A stretch of DNA of 64,000 bases, from the NCBI RefSeq assembly GCF_900129725.1, contig NZ_FQWQ01000003.1:1046091-1110090 (forward strand), given 5' to 3'. Numbering within the stretch: position 1 is the stretch's first letter; the number at the start of each line of letters is the position of its first letter. The position numbers were made by a program, and so were the translations under genes. The stretch is from Chryseolinea serpens. GTDB lineage: Bacteria; Bacteroidota; Bacteroidia; Cytophagales; Cyclobacteriaceae. This document shows, piece by piece, positions 26,137-35,320 of the stretch. A model generated the notes under the pieces. The model was not told the DNA's origin, ran no database searches, and saw only the letters and a list, made by a program, of their open reading frames with translations.

Positions 26137-28077
26137 ATGTATAAACTCATCAATAGCCTTACCGTAAACAACCGGTTGAGAGTGATTTCCATTTTGATCG
26201 TCACTTTTTCACTGGCTTGTGTTTTGCTTCTCTGGAATACTTCGCACTCGTACGACCGGGACGTGAAGGAGATCAACTACCTGACCGACCTGGAGTTCCG
26301 GGTTTGGCAAATCCGGAACAACTACAACTCTATGCGCGGCGACATCATGCAGGTATTTATTGCCGATCCCATCACACAACAGGAGTATGTGAAAGGCGCA
26401 TCTGCGCTGATGCAAGAACGCATCGATCAGATCAAAGAATCCGCCGCCGGCATACAGAAGGACCGCCTGGACGAAGCGACGCTGGCGATCTATGGCCACT
26501 TCGATGCCGCCCTGCAGTCGTATATCCAGTTCAGCATCGACAATTTGCCCGCGATCCAAGTTGTTCATTTGGATGACTCCGTCGAATTCAATCGCATCCG
26601 GAATCTATTGGTCGTCGATCTCAATGATCGCTTCCTGGTGTTGCGGGAGCAGGCCATCAAGCTCATCACGGCACTTCAAAGTCATAAAGATGAGGTGATG
26701 TTGGCCATGGATCAGAGCCGAAGAAATAGTTTGTGGTTCACCCTTTTACTTTCCGGATCGCTCCTGACGATTACCCTTCTCATCATTTTGGCCATCAGCA
26801 AATCCATCATCGCTCCCATACAGGAGACCGAACAGATCTTGCAACGCCTGTCTTCAGGTGAACTTCCGGAGATAAAGGAGTATGCCGGGAAGGATGAATT
26901 TTCGCGGATGCTTCGGTCGCTTAGACTTTTCAATACGCACATTCATTACCTGATGGATTTTGTCAGGAACGTGGCGCAAAACAATTTTGCCGTGCAGGCC
27001 CAAATGTTCGAAGGGCAGGGGCCGATCGCGGCATCGCTGGTGAGTATGCGCAACAATTTGCAAGTGGCCTATGCAGCGGAGTCACAACGTACATGGGCGT
27101 CGCAGGGGATGGCCGAGTTGGGTGAACTGCTGAGACGTCAGCAGGATTCGGGCGCGTTATACGATAATGTGTTAAGCTTCATCGTGAAATATCTTTCCGC
27201 CAACCAGGGCGTCTTGTATATCAGCGACGAGCAAAAGACCTCGCTCGACCTGGTGGCCGCGTATGCCTATGGTCGGAGGAAGCACCTGAAATCATCGGTT
27301 ACGCCTGGCGAGGGATTGGCGGGGCAGGTCTTTCTCGAGAAAAACATGATGTTGCTGAAAGAAATCCCCGACAGTTATATCAAGATCACCTCCGGCCTGG
27401 GTGAAGCACTGCCGCGGGTGCTGGTCATTTCGCCGCTTGTGACAAACGACGAGGTGTATGGCATTTTGGAGATCGCCAGCTTCAAAGACTTTGACCAACA
27501 TGTGATAGAGTTTATAAAAAAGATCAGCGAAGAGTTGGCGGTCATTGTCAAGACCACGCGGGTGAACGTGCGCACCCAGGAATTGCTCCGGGAGTCGCAG
27601 CAACAAGCGGAGGAGATGAAAGCACAAGAGGAGGAAATGCGGCAGAATGTGGAGGAGCTGCAGGCCACGCAAGAGGGAATGGGCCGCATGCTAAAAGAGG
27701 TTCAGCAAAAAGAAAAGACGTTCGTGGAGACACTGGATGCGATCCAGGCGCCGGTCATGGTCTTCGACAGGCATTATAAGGTGCTTCAAATAAACAAGAA
27801 TATGAAACGATCTTATGCAGCCCTTGGCGTGAATGTGGAAGCGGGCACTGATCTTTCGACGTTGCCGGTAAAAAATATACTGATCATGAAACAGCACTAT
27901 GACCGGGCACTCCAGGGAGAAGTATTTCATCAGGCCCATCTTTCGGCGGGAAGCGATACGATGATCGATCACTATTCTTCCATTCGCAATGGAGAGGGTG
28001 TCGTCACATCGGGGGTGGTGATTGCTTATGAAACGGACGCCAGGAAGTATGAGGGGATGATGCGGCTGGTTGTATGA
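26137..28077 (+). CDS. Membrane sensor protein: HAMP-GAF-coiled coil-PAS, without output domain
   Basis: The protein has 646 residues. A first transmembrane helix (about 17-35), a periplasmic four-helix-bundle sensor as in chemoreceptors (about 36-205), a second helix (about 207-230) and a HAMP domain (about 230-285, with IIAPIQETEQILQRLSSGE) come first. A GAF domain follows (about 335-480, VKYLSANQGVLYISDEQ), then a coiled coil rich in Gln and Glu (QQQAEEMKAQEEEMRQN) and a PAS domain (about 535-640). The C terminus ends inside or just after the PAS fold, with no histidine-kinase, cyclase, GGDEF or methyl-accepting domain. It could act as a stand-alone receptor that signals through a partner. 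Confidence 0.8.
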   Translation: MYKLINSLTVNNRLRVISILIVTFSLACVLLLWNTSHSYDRDVKEINYLTDLEFRVWQIRNNYNSMRGDIMQVFIADPITQQEYVKGASALMQERIDQIKESAAGIQKDRLDEATLAIYGHFDAALQSYIQFSIDNLPAIQVVHLDDSVEFNRIRNLLVVDLNDRFLVLREQAIKLITALQSHKDEVMLAMDQSRRNSLWFTLLLSGSLLTITLLIILAISKSIIAPIQETEQILQRLSSGELPEIKEYAGKDEFSRMLRSLRLFNTHIHYLMDFVRNVAQNNFAVQAQMFEGQGPIAASLVSMRNNLQVAYAAESQRTWASQGMAELGELLRRQQDSGALYDNVLSFIVKYLSANQGVLYISDEQKTSLDLVAAYAYGRRKHLKSSVTPGEGLAGQVFLEKNMMLLKEIPDSYIKITSGLGEALPRVLVISPLVTNDEVYGILEIASFKDFDQHVIEFIKKISEELAVIVKTTRVNVRTQELLRESQQQAEEMKAQEEEMRQNVEELQATQEGMGRMLKEVQQKEKTFVETLDAIQAPVMVFDRHYKVLQINKNMKRSYAALGVNVEAGTDLSTLPVKNILIMKQHYDRALQGEVFHQAHLSAGSDTMIDHYSSIRNGEGVVTSGVVIAYETDARKYEGMMRLVV

Positions 28078-28413
28078 GTTGTGATCAGTTCAGATGTGCG
28101 GCATAGCGTTGAGACAGCATAGTCCCCGAGGCAGGAGACTATGCTTTGACGCGTTCGCGCTGGCTTTCGGTGTGTGGAAAATGTTCCCCGGAACAGGTAA
28201 TGTTTTGGTCATTCCATCGGCAGTGATGTTGCTGGCTTTTAAGGCGAAGGCCATGACGCCGGGGATATTCTGGGTGTTGTTGAGCTTTGGGAGAAATCAG
28301 GCGCGTTTCGGAGGTTGTTCATTTTGGGTATGGAAATTGGGACCAGACGCGTAGCAGACCGCGGTTGTATGTTGAATTCAACCGCGTGTCGTCTGTCTAT
28401 AACGAAAAATGAA
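28078..28413. other. 336-base gap with one palindrome copy
   Basis: It contains palindrome copy 1 (28116-28145) of the family described below. A short open frame runs through it but overlaps the palindrome and has no credible protein character. Nothing else was recognised. Confidence 0.6.
28116..28145. repeat. REP-like palindrome family A, copy 1
   Basis: AGCATAGTC at 28116-28124 pairs with GACTATGCT at 28137-28145. The inner part, CCCGAGGCAGGA, would extend the stem (CCCG with CAGG, one mismatch) and leave a bulged A. It is followed by TTTGACGCG. Confidence 0.85.
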
Positions 28414-28599
28414 ATGATAAAGATATTGGCCCTTGTTCTTGTGGTACTGGGTATCGCAGGTCTTATTCTTGGCGTTCTCGGCATCTTTGGCCCTAACGTG
28501 GTAGCGCTTAATCCCTGGGCGTTCACCATCCTGGGATTTATCTTTTTTGTTTCCGGCATCGGCCTGCTGAAGAGCAGGAGGGATACGGACGAAATATAG
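28414..28599 (+). CDS. Small two-helix membrane protein
   Basis: The 61-residue protein starts at the ATG at 28414. The first helix spans MIKILALVLVVLGIAGLILG, the second WAFTILGFIFFVSGIGLL, joined by a short loop and ending in a charged tail (KSRRDTDEI). Longer upstream starts in this frame lack protein character. No family is recognised. It lies between two palindrome copies. Confidence 0.6.
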   Translation: MIKILALVLVVLGIAGLILGVLGIFGPNVVALNPWAFTILGFIFFVSGIGLLKSRRDTDEI

Positions 28600-28650
28600 A
28601 TACCGGTTAGCGTTGTGATCGGCCGGTTGTGTGGTGTATTGTCAGAAGAC

Positions 28651-28677
28651 AGCTAGTCTGAGGCGGGAGACTATGCT
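28651..28677. repeat. REP-like palindrome family A, copy 2 (degenerate left arm)
   Basis: The right arm GACTATGCT (28669-28677) is intact and followed by TTTGACGCG. The left arm reads AGCTAGTC, missing two bases compared with AGCATAGTC. It lies between the small membrane protein and the GNAT gene. Confidence 0.8.
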
Positions 28678-28703
28678 TTGACGCGGGTACCTAACACTTA
28701 ACG

Positions 28704-29231
28704 TTAAGCCAGCTTCAGGCGGAATCCAAAAACTGGCAGATCTCCTTGTTTGAAATCCAGCTCTTCCGATCGTTTGAAGCCCATGGCCTCGTACATCTTC
28801 CAGGCGGTGAGCATGGCCATGGTGGTGTGAATGATGAGTTGACTTAGATTTTTATCGCGCGCTTTGCGGATACATTCGTTCACGAGAAGTTTGCCGATGC
28901 CTTGGCTGCGGATGATGGGATCGACGGCGAGCAATCGGAATCCGGCGCTGTGCAGTTCCTGGGTGGCTGTGCCGCCTGAACCATAGTGTTTCATGTCGCC
29001 AAAATAAACCACCGCGCCGGCGATGTGGCCTTTTTCTGAAACCGCCACCAGGAGTTCTGTTTCGGGTTTGGTGGTCAGTGTTCCTACCGAAGCCAGCATC
29101 TGGTAGTATTGGGGTTGTTCTGACTCCTTGGGGAATCCATCTAATTGAGAGTAGACTTTGACCATTAGTTTTCCGATGGTTTCGAATTCGTTTGGGGTTG
29201 CGTTTCTGACGGTATAGGGTGGGGGTTTCAT
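28704..29231 (-). CDS. GNAT family N-acetyltransferase
   Basis: The protein has 175 residues and no signal peptide. Motif A, the acetyl-CoA site, is RLLAVDPIIRSQGIGKLLVN (RSQGIGK, near residue 110), followed by the motif B helix with MYEAMGFKR. The N terminus (MKPPPYTVRNATPNEFETIG) starts the fold directly, which supports this start. The acetyl acceptor is not known. The gene sits between palindrome copies 2 and 3 and is divergent from the RDD gene. Confidence 0.92.
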   Translation of the reverse strand: MKPPPYTVRNATPNEFETIGKLMVKVYSQLDGFPKESEQPQYYQMLASVGTLTTKPETELLVAVSEKGHIAGAVVYFGDMKHYGSGGTATQELHSAGFRLLAVDPIIRSQGIGKLLVNECIRKARDKNLSQLIIHTTMAMLTAWKMYEAMGFKRSEELDFKQGDLPVFGFRLKLA

Positions 29232-29276
29232 GGTGAATTTTTGTTCAATGTTTAAAGGTAAGGGAAGAATTTTGAC

Positions 29277-29306
29277 AGCATAGTCCCCGAGGCGGGAGAC
29301 TATGCT
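29277..29306. repeat. REP-like palindrome family A, copy 3
   Basis: AGCATAGTC (29277-29285) pairs with GACTATGCT (29298-29306). CCCG and CGGG inside extend the stem to 13 pairs with a triloop AGG and one bulged A. It lies between the divergent GNAT and RDD genes. Confidence 0.9.
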
Positions 29307-29330
29307 TTGACTTTGGCGTGTGGCCGGGGT

Positions 29331-29346
29331 GGGAGACTGTGCTTTT
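29331..29346. repeat. Partial right arm of palindrome family A
   Basis: GGGAGACTGTGCTTTT at 29331-29346 matches the right arm GGGAGACTATGCTTTG with two changes, 25 bases after copy 3. The left arm is missing. Confidence 0.6.
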
Positions 29347-29401
29347 CGGATAAAGGGTTATATTTGTTTTGGTACAAGAAAAAGCTCGTTATCGTTAAAA
29401 T

Positions 29402-30025
29402 ATGACCCCTTCTGTAAAGCCTTCCTCGCAAGTATTGGAAAGAATTTATCTCGGCATTGGTTTTCGGCTGATCGCACGGTACCTGGACATGGTGCTGCTG
29501 GTTTTCTTCTTGCTCGTTCAGTTGCTTGTGGCTGAGCTCGGGCGGGGAATGTACCTCATCTTTTTGGTGCCTGCCTTCCTGTTCCAGGTTTTCTTTTATG
29601 TCTATTGCGTAAAGCGATGGGGAGGCACGCCAGGGAAACTCATTCTGGGTCTCAAAGTCGTCAAGGACAATGGTGAAAATGTAGGTTGGAAGGAGGCCAC
29701 GATTCGTGAGAGCGTGACCCTTGCGTTTTCGTTGGCGACCCTTTGTGTTACGGCAGTCGCTCTCCGCGATATTCCGGAGGATAGCTACGGCTTGGCCGGT
29801 TTCCTCGAAAAAAATGCTATTCTCATCGAGGTTTTCCCCCTGGCAAATGCATTGATCCAGATGTTAACCTTGCTTTGGAGTAACTGCGAAAGCCTTGTTT
29901 TGATCTGCAACCGGAGAAGAAAGGCCATTCACGATTACATGGCCGGAACGCTGGTGATCCGAAGAAAGGATCAGGCCATTCTGCGAAATGGGCTAGCCGG
30001 CGCAACACTAGATATAGTGATTTGA
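29402..30025 (+). CDS. RDD family membrane protein
   Basis: The protein has 207 residues. Helices are seen near residues 30-48, 50-70, 110-128 and 148-166. The RDD signature is present: GFRLIARYLDMVLLVFF (Arg and Asp in the first helix region) and WGGTPGKLILGLKVVKDNG after the second helix. Many RDD proteins are small membrane proteins of unknown role; some are linked to sodium transport, which cannot be inferred here. It is convergent with the TerB-like gene. Confidence 0.85.
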   Translation: MTPSVKPSSQVLERIYLGIGFRLIARYLDMVLLVFFLLVQLLVAELGRGMYLIFLVPAFLFQVFFYVYCVKRWGGTPGKLILGLKVVKDNGENVGWKEATIRESVTLAFSLATLCVTAVALRDIPEDSYGLAGFLEKNAILIEVFPLANALIQMLTLLWSNCESLVLICNRRRKAIHDYMAGTLVIRRKDQAILRNGLAGATLDIVI

Positions 30026-30122
30026 CTTGTCGAAAAATCAAAAGCCTGATCTGGCTATCACCGCTGTCGTCTCAACGCGTTTCCCTGTTTGAACGGTCAG
30101 CCCTTCAAACGATGGGTGAATC

Positions 30123-30527
30123 TCAACTCAAATATTTTCTGAAAATATTCATCACCTCCGCCGGCGTCACATTCATAGAACCTTTCGCCATAATGTGATC
30201 GATAATTTCACCTACGGCGTTTGGGTGAAGGCCCATCTTTATGCCCAGCGTAAAACAATAATGCCGCTCGCGCTCGTCGACCGTGTTGTCGATCATGATG
30301 ATGATGGCGAGCCGGTGAAACAGGGCGTAAATTTTATATTCCCTGTCGGGTAGTTCCAGCGTGGGTTCATTTTTGGGATCAAAATTTATCAACTCCTCCA
30401 GGTTTACGCCAAGCCGTTCGGCCACGTTCTTTATATAGATCCCTTCAACTTTCGACAACACACCGTCGGCAGCGGCAAGATGATAGAGGGCTTTGAGGTG
30501 GGAGATTTTTTGTTGGTGATTGTCCAC
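30123..30527 (-). CDS. TerB-like protein
   Basis: The 134-residue protein is all-helical and soluble. The pattern LKALYHLAAADGVLSKVEGIYI with the acidic pair and IDNTVDERERHYCFTLGIKMGL match the TerB fold (two copies of DGxxxxxE-like helices, here ADGVLSKVE and DNTVDERER). TerB proteins bind metal ions and occur in tellurite-resistance and stress clusters; no other ter genes are here. It is convergent with the RDD gene. Confidence 0.82.
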   Translation of the reverse strand: MDNHQQKISHLKALYHLAAADGVLSKVEGIYIKNVAERLGVNLEELINFDPKNEPTLELPDREYKIYALFHRLAIIIMIDNTVDERERHYCFTLGIKMGLHPNAVGEIIDHIMAKGSMNVTPAEVMNIFRKYLS

Positions 30528-30573
30528 GGTTGGGTTGATTTTTTTATGATGGTAGAGAGAGGGAGTTTTTGAG

Positions 30574-30607
30574 ATAGCATAGTCCCCGAGGCGGGAGACT
30601 ATGCTAT
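30574..30607. repeat. REP-like palindrome family A, copy 4 (extended stem)
   Basis: ATAGCATAGTC (30574-30584) pairs with GACTATGCTAT (30597-30607); CCCG-AGG-CGGG inside extends it further, with one bulged A. It lies between the TerB-like and subtilase genes. Confidence 0.9.
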
Positions 30608-30621
30608 GGCGATCGCCTCGC

Positions 30622-32193
30622 TCACTTCATGCCTTCTGCTAATTTGAGGGCTTCGTAGGCGTTGACTATGCCGCCGCTTTTGGAGAGGGTGCTGAACTTC
30701 ACTTTTTTTGGCTTTTCGCCGGATTTGGTGGGCAGCAAAACTTTGTGATTGACTTTGAACGATGATTCCAGTAAAAGTTGGATCAGTTGTTTGCTGGTCA
30801 GGTCGGGGTAATAGGACAAGACCAGGGCGGCAACTCCCGTCACTACGGGCGCCGAGAGGCTGGTGCCGTCGTTCATGCTGTAGTAGCTGCTGGTGTCGGT
30901 GGAGATGATGTTTGCGCCGGGTGCAAAGAGGTCGACATGTTTTTTTCCGTAGTTGGAAAAGCTGGCTGCTGCCGCCTCGCCGTCGGTGGATGTTGAGGCG
31001 CCGATGTTTATCCAGTTGGTAGCTTCCACGTTGTTCAGATAGCGATCGCTGGGATAGCTTTCGACGTTGTCGATGTTGTTGCCATCATTTCCTGCGGCGT
31101 GAATTAGCAGGACGTCTTTTTCTTCGGCCAGTTTTACGGCGTCGTCAATAAATTTCTTTTGAGGGGAGATCGGTTTTCCGAAACTCATGTTGATGATATC
31201 GGCGCCGTTGTTCACGGCATACCGAATGGCTAAAGCAACGTCCTTGTCGCGTTCGTCGCCTTCTGGTGTTGAACGGAGGCACATGATCCTGACTTCGGTG
31301 GCAATGCCGTCGATGCCCAGGTTGTTGTCGCGAACCGCGGCGATGAGGCCGGCGACAGACGTGCCGTGGTCTGCACGAGGGCCCTTCACGTCGGGGTTAC
31401 CATAGGCTACATCGTTGATGTCGGTGGGATCGTCGCCTACCAGTGTACGTGCGTCCAGGTTTGGATTCAGGTATTTCTCAAGCACATTTTTGTTGTAATT
31501 TTTGTAGGCTTCGAGATCCTTTTCGCTAAAACCTTGCTCGTAACGCGGCAACAGGAAGCGTTTGGCCCTCATCACCGCCTCGCCATTTTCGGGCGTTACT
31601 TCATCCAGGTCTTTTAGCGAGTTGACCTCAATACCCGTTTTGTTCTTTATGGTGATCTTGGCCTGGTAGTAAAGCGTTTCAAACCTGGCGATACTCTGTT
31701 GTTCCTGCGTGTGTTTGGCTACGGCCTCGTCCTGTAATTTTTTTGCCTGATCATAAAAGGGACCCTTTCCCATTTTATAAAGGCGCGTGAATTCGTAGTT
31801 CTCGTAATGTAAATTCTCCCCGTTTTTATTGCCCAGGAAATTCCAGCCGTGAATGTCGTCGACGTAACCGTTGTGGTCGTCGTCGATGTTGTTGCCCGGG
31901 ATCTCGTCTTCGTTTACCCAGATCTTACCTTGCAGGTCTTCGTGGTCAATATCCACCCCACCATCGATCACAGCAACCACCACCACTTTTTTTGGTGTCT
32001 TTTTTTCGAGCAGTTCGCGATAGGCTTTGTTGACGCTGGCGCCGAGTTCCTTGTCCGTTGCCAGGTCATGATTTTGCCAATTCAGATATTTTGCGTCGAG
32101 CTTGTCGACGGATCTTTCTTGCGAAAAACCGGAATAGACACAGCAAATAAGACTGGAAAGCAGGAGGGGCCTTTTTAGAGTGGAAAACAACAT
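30622..32193 (-). CDS. S8 family (subtilisin-like) serine peptidase, exported
   Basis: From cat at 32191-32193 the protein has 523 residues with a signal peptide (MLFSTLKRPLLLSSLICCVY); an upstream ATG adds 19 residues that look non-coding. The catalytic triad is complete: Asp in VVAVIDGGVDIDHEDL, His in DHGTSVAGLIAA, and Ser in DGTSLSAPVVTGVAALVLS; the oxyanion Asn is in HAAGNDGNN. A long insertion between Asp and His (about 100-240) is typical of Bacteroidota subtilases. It has no T9SS C-terminal domain, so it probably acts in the periplasm or is secreted by another route. Confidence 0.93.
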   Translation of the reverse strand: MLFSTLKRPLLLSSLICCVYSGFSQERSVDKLDAKYLNWQNHDLATDKELGASVNKAYRELLEKKTPKKVVVVAVIDGGVDIDHEDLQGKIWVNEDEIPGNNIDDDHNGYVDDIHGWNFLGNKNGENLHYENYEFTRLYKMGKGPFYDQAKKLQDEAVAKHTQEQQSIARFETLYYQAKITIKNKTGIEVNSLKDLDEVTPENGEAVMRAKRFLLPRYEQGFSEKDLEAYKNYNKNVLEKYLNPNLDARTLVGDDPTDINDVAYGNPDVKGPRADHGTSVAGLIAAVRDNNLGIDGIATEVRIMCLRSTPEGDERDKDVALAIRYAVNNGADIINMSFGKPISPQKKFIDDAVKLAEEKDVLLIHAAGNDGNNIDNVESYPSDRYLNNVEATNWINIGASTSTDGEAAAASFSNYGKKHVDLFAPGANIISTDTSSYYSMNDGTSLSAPVVTGVAALVLSYYPDLTSKQLIQLLLESSFKVNHKVLLPTKSGEKPKKVKFSTLSKSGGIVNAYEALKLAEGMK

Positions 32194-32286
32194 ACGACTA
32201 TGCGGTAAAACGTACCTGGCAATGATATAAACTTCAGTCCAGACTCGCAAGTTTTGATGGCTTATGGATTTTTGCTGATAAAGGCA

Positions 32287-32808
32287 TCAGGAAGGTGTAG
32301 CATTGGCATTTTCCCGATGATGATCTATCATTTCTCTGACCTTCAGATAGAGTGTTTTGCGGTAGGGAAATTTAACGTGCTCTGCAGGACTGAAGGATCG
32401 CAGGTCGAATACCTCACTTTTAGTTATATAGATTTTGTGGCTGGCCAAGTCGTTGTCGCTACTTTCGTCGAGGATTTTTTGCTGGGTTATCTGTGCACGG
32501 GTATATCGGCCCGCAGAAAAAACGCCAAATTTATTTACATCCTTTATGTAGATTCTTTTTTTGCGAAATAAGGTCGCGGTTTCAATATAGTCAGCACCAA
32601 ATCTAACCTTAGTGGCCTGAAAGTTCCATAGAATAATACAAGGGAATAGCACAAGAACCAGAAATATCAGCGTTACCCAGCCGTTCATGACCTGTAAGAT
32701 TATCCAGACGGACATCGCCGACTCCATAAGCAGGAGTGTCAGGGCATAAATCAATATCCATCCTTTCAAGGAAGGGGTTCTGAATTCACTATAGGGAGGC
32801 GTTGTCAT
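32287..32808 (-). CDS. Membrane protein with C-terminal PH-like domain
   Basis: The protein has 173 residues. Two transmembrane helices (about 15-38 and 43-62) come first, then a soluble part starting VRFGADYIETATLFRKKRIY, a beta-rich pattern resembling the bacterial PH-like domains seen after two-helix hairpins. Function unknown. The gene is on the same strand as the TonB-dependent receptor, 86 bases downstream of it. Confidence 0.6.
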   Translation of the reverse strand: MTTPPYSEFRTPSLKGWILIYALTLLLMESAMSVWIILQVMNGWVTLIFLVLVLFPCIILWNFQATKVRFGADYIETATLFRKKRIYIKDVNKFGVFSAGRYTRAQITQQKILDESSDNDLASHKIYITKSEVFDLRSFSPAEHVKFPYRKTLYLKVREMIDHHRENANATPS

Positions 32809-32894
32809 CCGTCAGGCGCAGGCCGAAATGGAGTGCACCTAAATGTAAAATAAATTTTGCGTCGAGAAAAGGGTTGACGTCGTCGGCCGATTCT

Positions 32895-35102
32895 TTATAA
32901 ATTAACCTTCACCGAAAGATTAAACACCCGCCCATCCAACGGTCCCCACACGGGTTTGAATGTCGGCAAGGTTGTCGAGCCTTCCACCAGCTTTTCGAAT
33001 TTTGCCTGGCGGGCGTCGAACATGTTTTCGACATTTAGAATGATGCTGCCGAAGGGGAGCTTGCGTTCGATCATGGCGGCCCAGAACCAGTAGTTGGGAA
33101 CGCGCGTGCTGGGGTAGATAGTTTGGCTGTTGTAGTAATATTGGCTGGTGTAGACGTATTGATTGGCCATGTAGCTGCCTTCGATGCCGGTGCGCCATTT
33201 GCCGGCTACGGCGTAGGCCAGTGTGGTTGAGAATTTGTCTTTGGGGTTGAAGGGCATTGGGTTGGTGCCGCTGTTGTAGTCTTGCAGGGCTTCGGTGTGG
33301 TTGTAGCCCAGATAGAGTTCCCAATTTTTGTAAGTCGCCTGCACATAGCTGTCGGTGCCCAAGGTGGTGACCGTATAATTTTGGTTCTCCATGAAACTGG
33401 TGCGGTTCAGGGTGTCGGTGATCACGCGCAAGGGGTTGGTGATCCGCCCATAGTAGAAGGCTTGGTTCAAGCTCACCTCCACTTCATCAAACCAGGTAGT
33501 ATTGTAGTTGATGTCGGCGTTGATGCCCACAGAGTGTTCGGACTTCACGTTGGCGCCGTTGTTGATCAGGGTTGGGTTGGGGTCGACCAAAGACAATACG
33601 TTTGGTGCTTTGTAGCCTGCACCCGATGCCAGGCGGAGCGACAATTTTTCGGAGGGTTTGTAAAACAGGGCTATGCGCGGCAGCGGAAAGTAGCCGTTGA
33701 TGTTGTGGTGGTCGAGGCGCAGGCCGGTTTCGATGGTGAATTTTTCGGTCACTTGCCAGTCGTCCTGAACGAACGCGCCCAAGGTCACGTAGTCGTAATT
33801 GGTAAAGGGCACGCTGTCGGACGCGGTTTTACGAAACGATTCGGTGATGAGGTTCACGCCGGTCACCAGCGTGTGTTTGCCCAGTTGGCGGCGGTCGCTG
33901 GCTTCGGAGTAGGATGAGTATTGTGTGCCTTTGAAGCTGAAGCCGGGGACGAACCTGACGGGCACGGTGAGTTCACGTTGAAAGGCGCTGATGGCGGTTT
34001 TGAAGGAGAACACGTGTTTCTCCGAAAAGGTGTGGTTGTATTGTGCATCCAGTCCGTTGCGAAATGTTTTTTCGGTGCGCAGGTACGGGTGTTGGGCGTT
34101 GGTGCCTTCTTTCACCGCGATCATGTCGCCTGTCTTCCGGTTGTCGATGGTGGAGGTGATGCCGATGTTGAGTTTGGTCTTGTCGCTGAGGTCGAAAAAG
34201 AACCGGGGGTGGACGGTATAGTTTTGGTGTTCGGGCACTTCGCTATAGCCATCGTGGTTCACGTCGACGGCCGACTTGGCGTTGACGCCCGCGAAGAGCG
34301 TGTATCCGGTCTTGGCGTTGATCTTGCCGCTGAAAAAGGTGTTCAGGTTTTTCTCCTTTAAGGTTGAATAATTGAAGAGCAGGGTGCGTTGTGGTTTTGC
34401 CGTGGGTTCTTTGGAAAGGATGTTGATCATGCCCGCAATGGCACCGCCGCCATAGAGCGTCGACACCGAGCCTTTGATGATCTCCACCTGTTTCAGATCC
34501 AGGGGTGGGATGGACAATACACCCAGGCTCCCCGAAAAGCCGCCGTACAACGGCAGCCCGTCGCGCGCTACCAGCGTATACTGCGGATCCAAACCCTGCA
34601 TGCGGATGGCGTCGTTGCCATTGATGGGGTTGGTGCGTTGAATGGTGATCACGGCCAGATCGCCCAGGATGCTGGCCACGTTACCCGGCACCAGTGTGCT
34701 TTCTTCATCCATTTCCTCCAAGCCCAGCACTTCCACTTTCAGTGGCAGGTCTTCGATGTGCTGGTTGGTGCGGGTAGAGGAGACGATGATCTCTTCCAAC
34801 TCCTCTTCCAACGCCGAAAGCCCGATGGTCAGGTTTTGCGTGGCCGGCACGTTCACCGTCACCACCGTGTCGCGATAACCCACAAACGATGCCTTCAGCA
34901 CCAGGCTGCCATTGGGCAAGTCCTTGAGGATAACATTCCCCGTCTTGTCGGCCGCGCCGCCGCGATCAGAGCCTTCCACCTGCACGCTGGCACCGGGAAG
35001 CGCCTCGTCCGTGGCGCCATCGTGCACGGTCACCGTAAGCGTATGCTGTGCATAACCATAAACCGAAAAGAGAACCAACAGAAAAGAGAATGTTAATTTC
35101 AT
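32895..35102 (-). CDS. TonB-dependent receptor with N-terminal carboxypeptidase-regulatory-like domain
   Basis: From cat at 35100-35102 the protein has 735 residues with a signal peptide (MKLTFSFLLVLFSVYGYAQ). A CarboxypepD_reg-like domain (about 20-100) precedes the plug (about 115-220, with EEIIVSSTRTNQHIEDLPLK, GLDPQYTLVARDGLPLYGG and GSVSTLYGGGAIAGMINI) and the 22-strand barrel, which ends in FNLSVKVNL. Unlike SusC, it has no SusD partner, so it likely takes up siderophores, vitamins or metal complexes. It is divergent from the response regulator/histidine kinase pair. Confidence 0.93.
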   Translation of the reverse strand: MKLTFSFLLVLFSVYGYAQHTLTVTVHDGATDEALPGASVQVEGSDRGGAADKTGNVILKDLPNGSLVLKASFVGYRDTVVTVNVPATQNLTIGLSALEEELEEIIVSSTRTNQHIEDLPLKVEVLGLEEMDEESTLVPGNVASILGDLAVITIQRTNPINGNDAIRMQGLDPQYTLVARDGLPLYGGFSGSLGVLSIPPLDLKQVEIIKGSVSTLYGGGAIAGMINILSKEPTAKPQRTLLFNYSTLKEKNLNTFFSGKINAKTGYTLFAGVNAKSAVDVNHDGYSEVPEHQNYTVHPRFFFDLSDKTKLNIGITSTIDNRKTGDMIAVKEGTNAQHPYLRTEKTFRNGLDAQYNHTFSEKHVFSFKTAISAFQRELTVPVRFVPGFSFKGTQYSSYSEASDRRQLGKHTLVTGVNLITESFRKTASDSVPFTNYDYVTLGAFVQDDWQVTEKFTIETGLRLDHHNINGYFPLPRIALFYKPSEKLSLRLASGAGYKAPNVLSLVDPNPTLINNGANVKSEHSVGINADINYNTTWFDEVEVSLNQAFYYGRITNPLRVITDTLNRTSFMENQNYTVTTLGTDSYVQATYKNWELYLGYNHTEALQDYNSGTNPMPFNPKDKFSTTLAYAVAGKWRTGIEGSYMANQYVYTSQYYYNSQTIYPSTRVPNYWFWAAMIERKLPFGSIILNVENMFDARQAKFEKLVEGSTTLPTFKPVWGPLDGRVFNLSVKVNL

Positions 35103-35294
35103 ATGAAGCAAACCTTGAATTATCCCCGAAAACTAAAAGCCAATTCTGTAGACTTTCCGTATTTCCAACCACCCCCAAAAGAATCTTTGAAAACCGGAAA
35201 ACAACAGGGACGAATGGCAACAAACATCCGCCCCTCAAAAGGGGAATAGATCACATAAATTGCCCAAACAAAAACCAACTGCGAAATGATTTTC

Positions 35295-35302
35295 TAAATT
35301 TG
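35295..35302 (+). promoter_or_regulatory. -7 element upstream of the response-regulator gene
   Basis: TAAATTTG exactly matches TAnnTTTG; no good -33 element is seen. If used, the transcript starts near 35309 and the heptanucleotide repeat lies wholly in the 5' untranslated region. Confidence 0.4.
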
Positions 35303-35320
35303 ACCCAGCCCGACCAAACA

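Noticed and set aside
28094-28354. Short plus-strand frame downstream of the sensor gene
   Set aside because: It runs through a palindrome and has no credible protein features.
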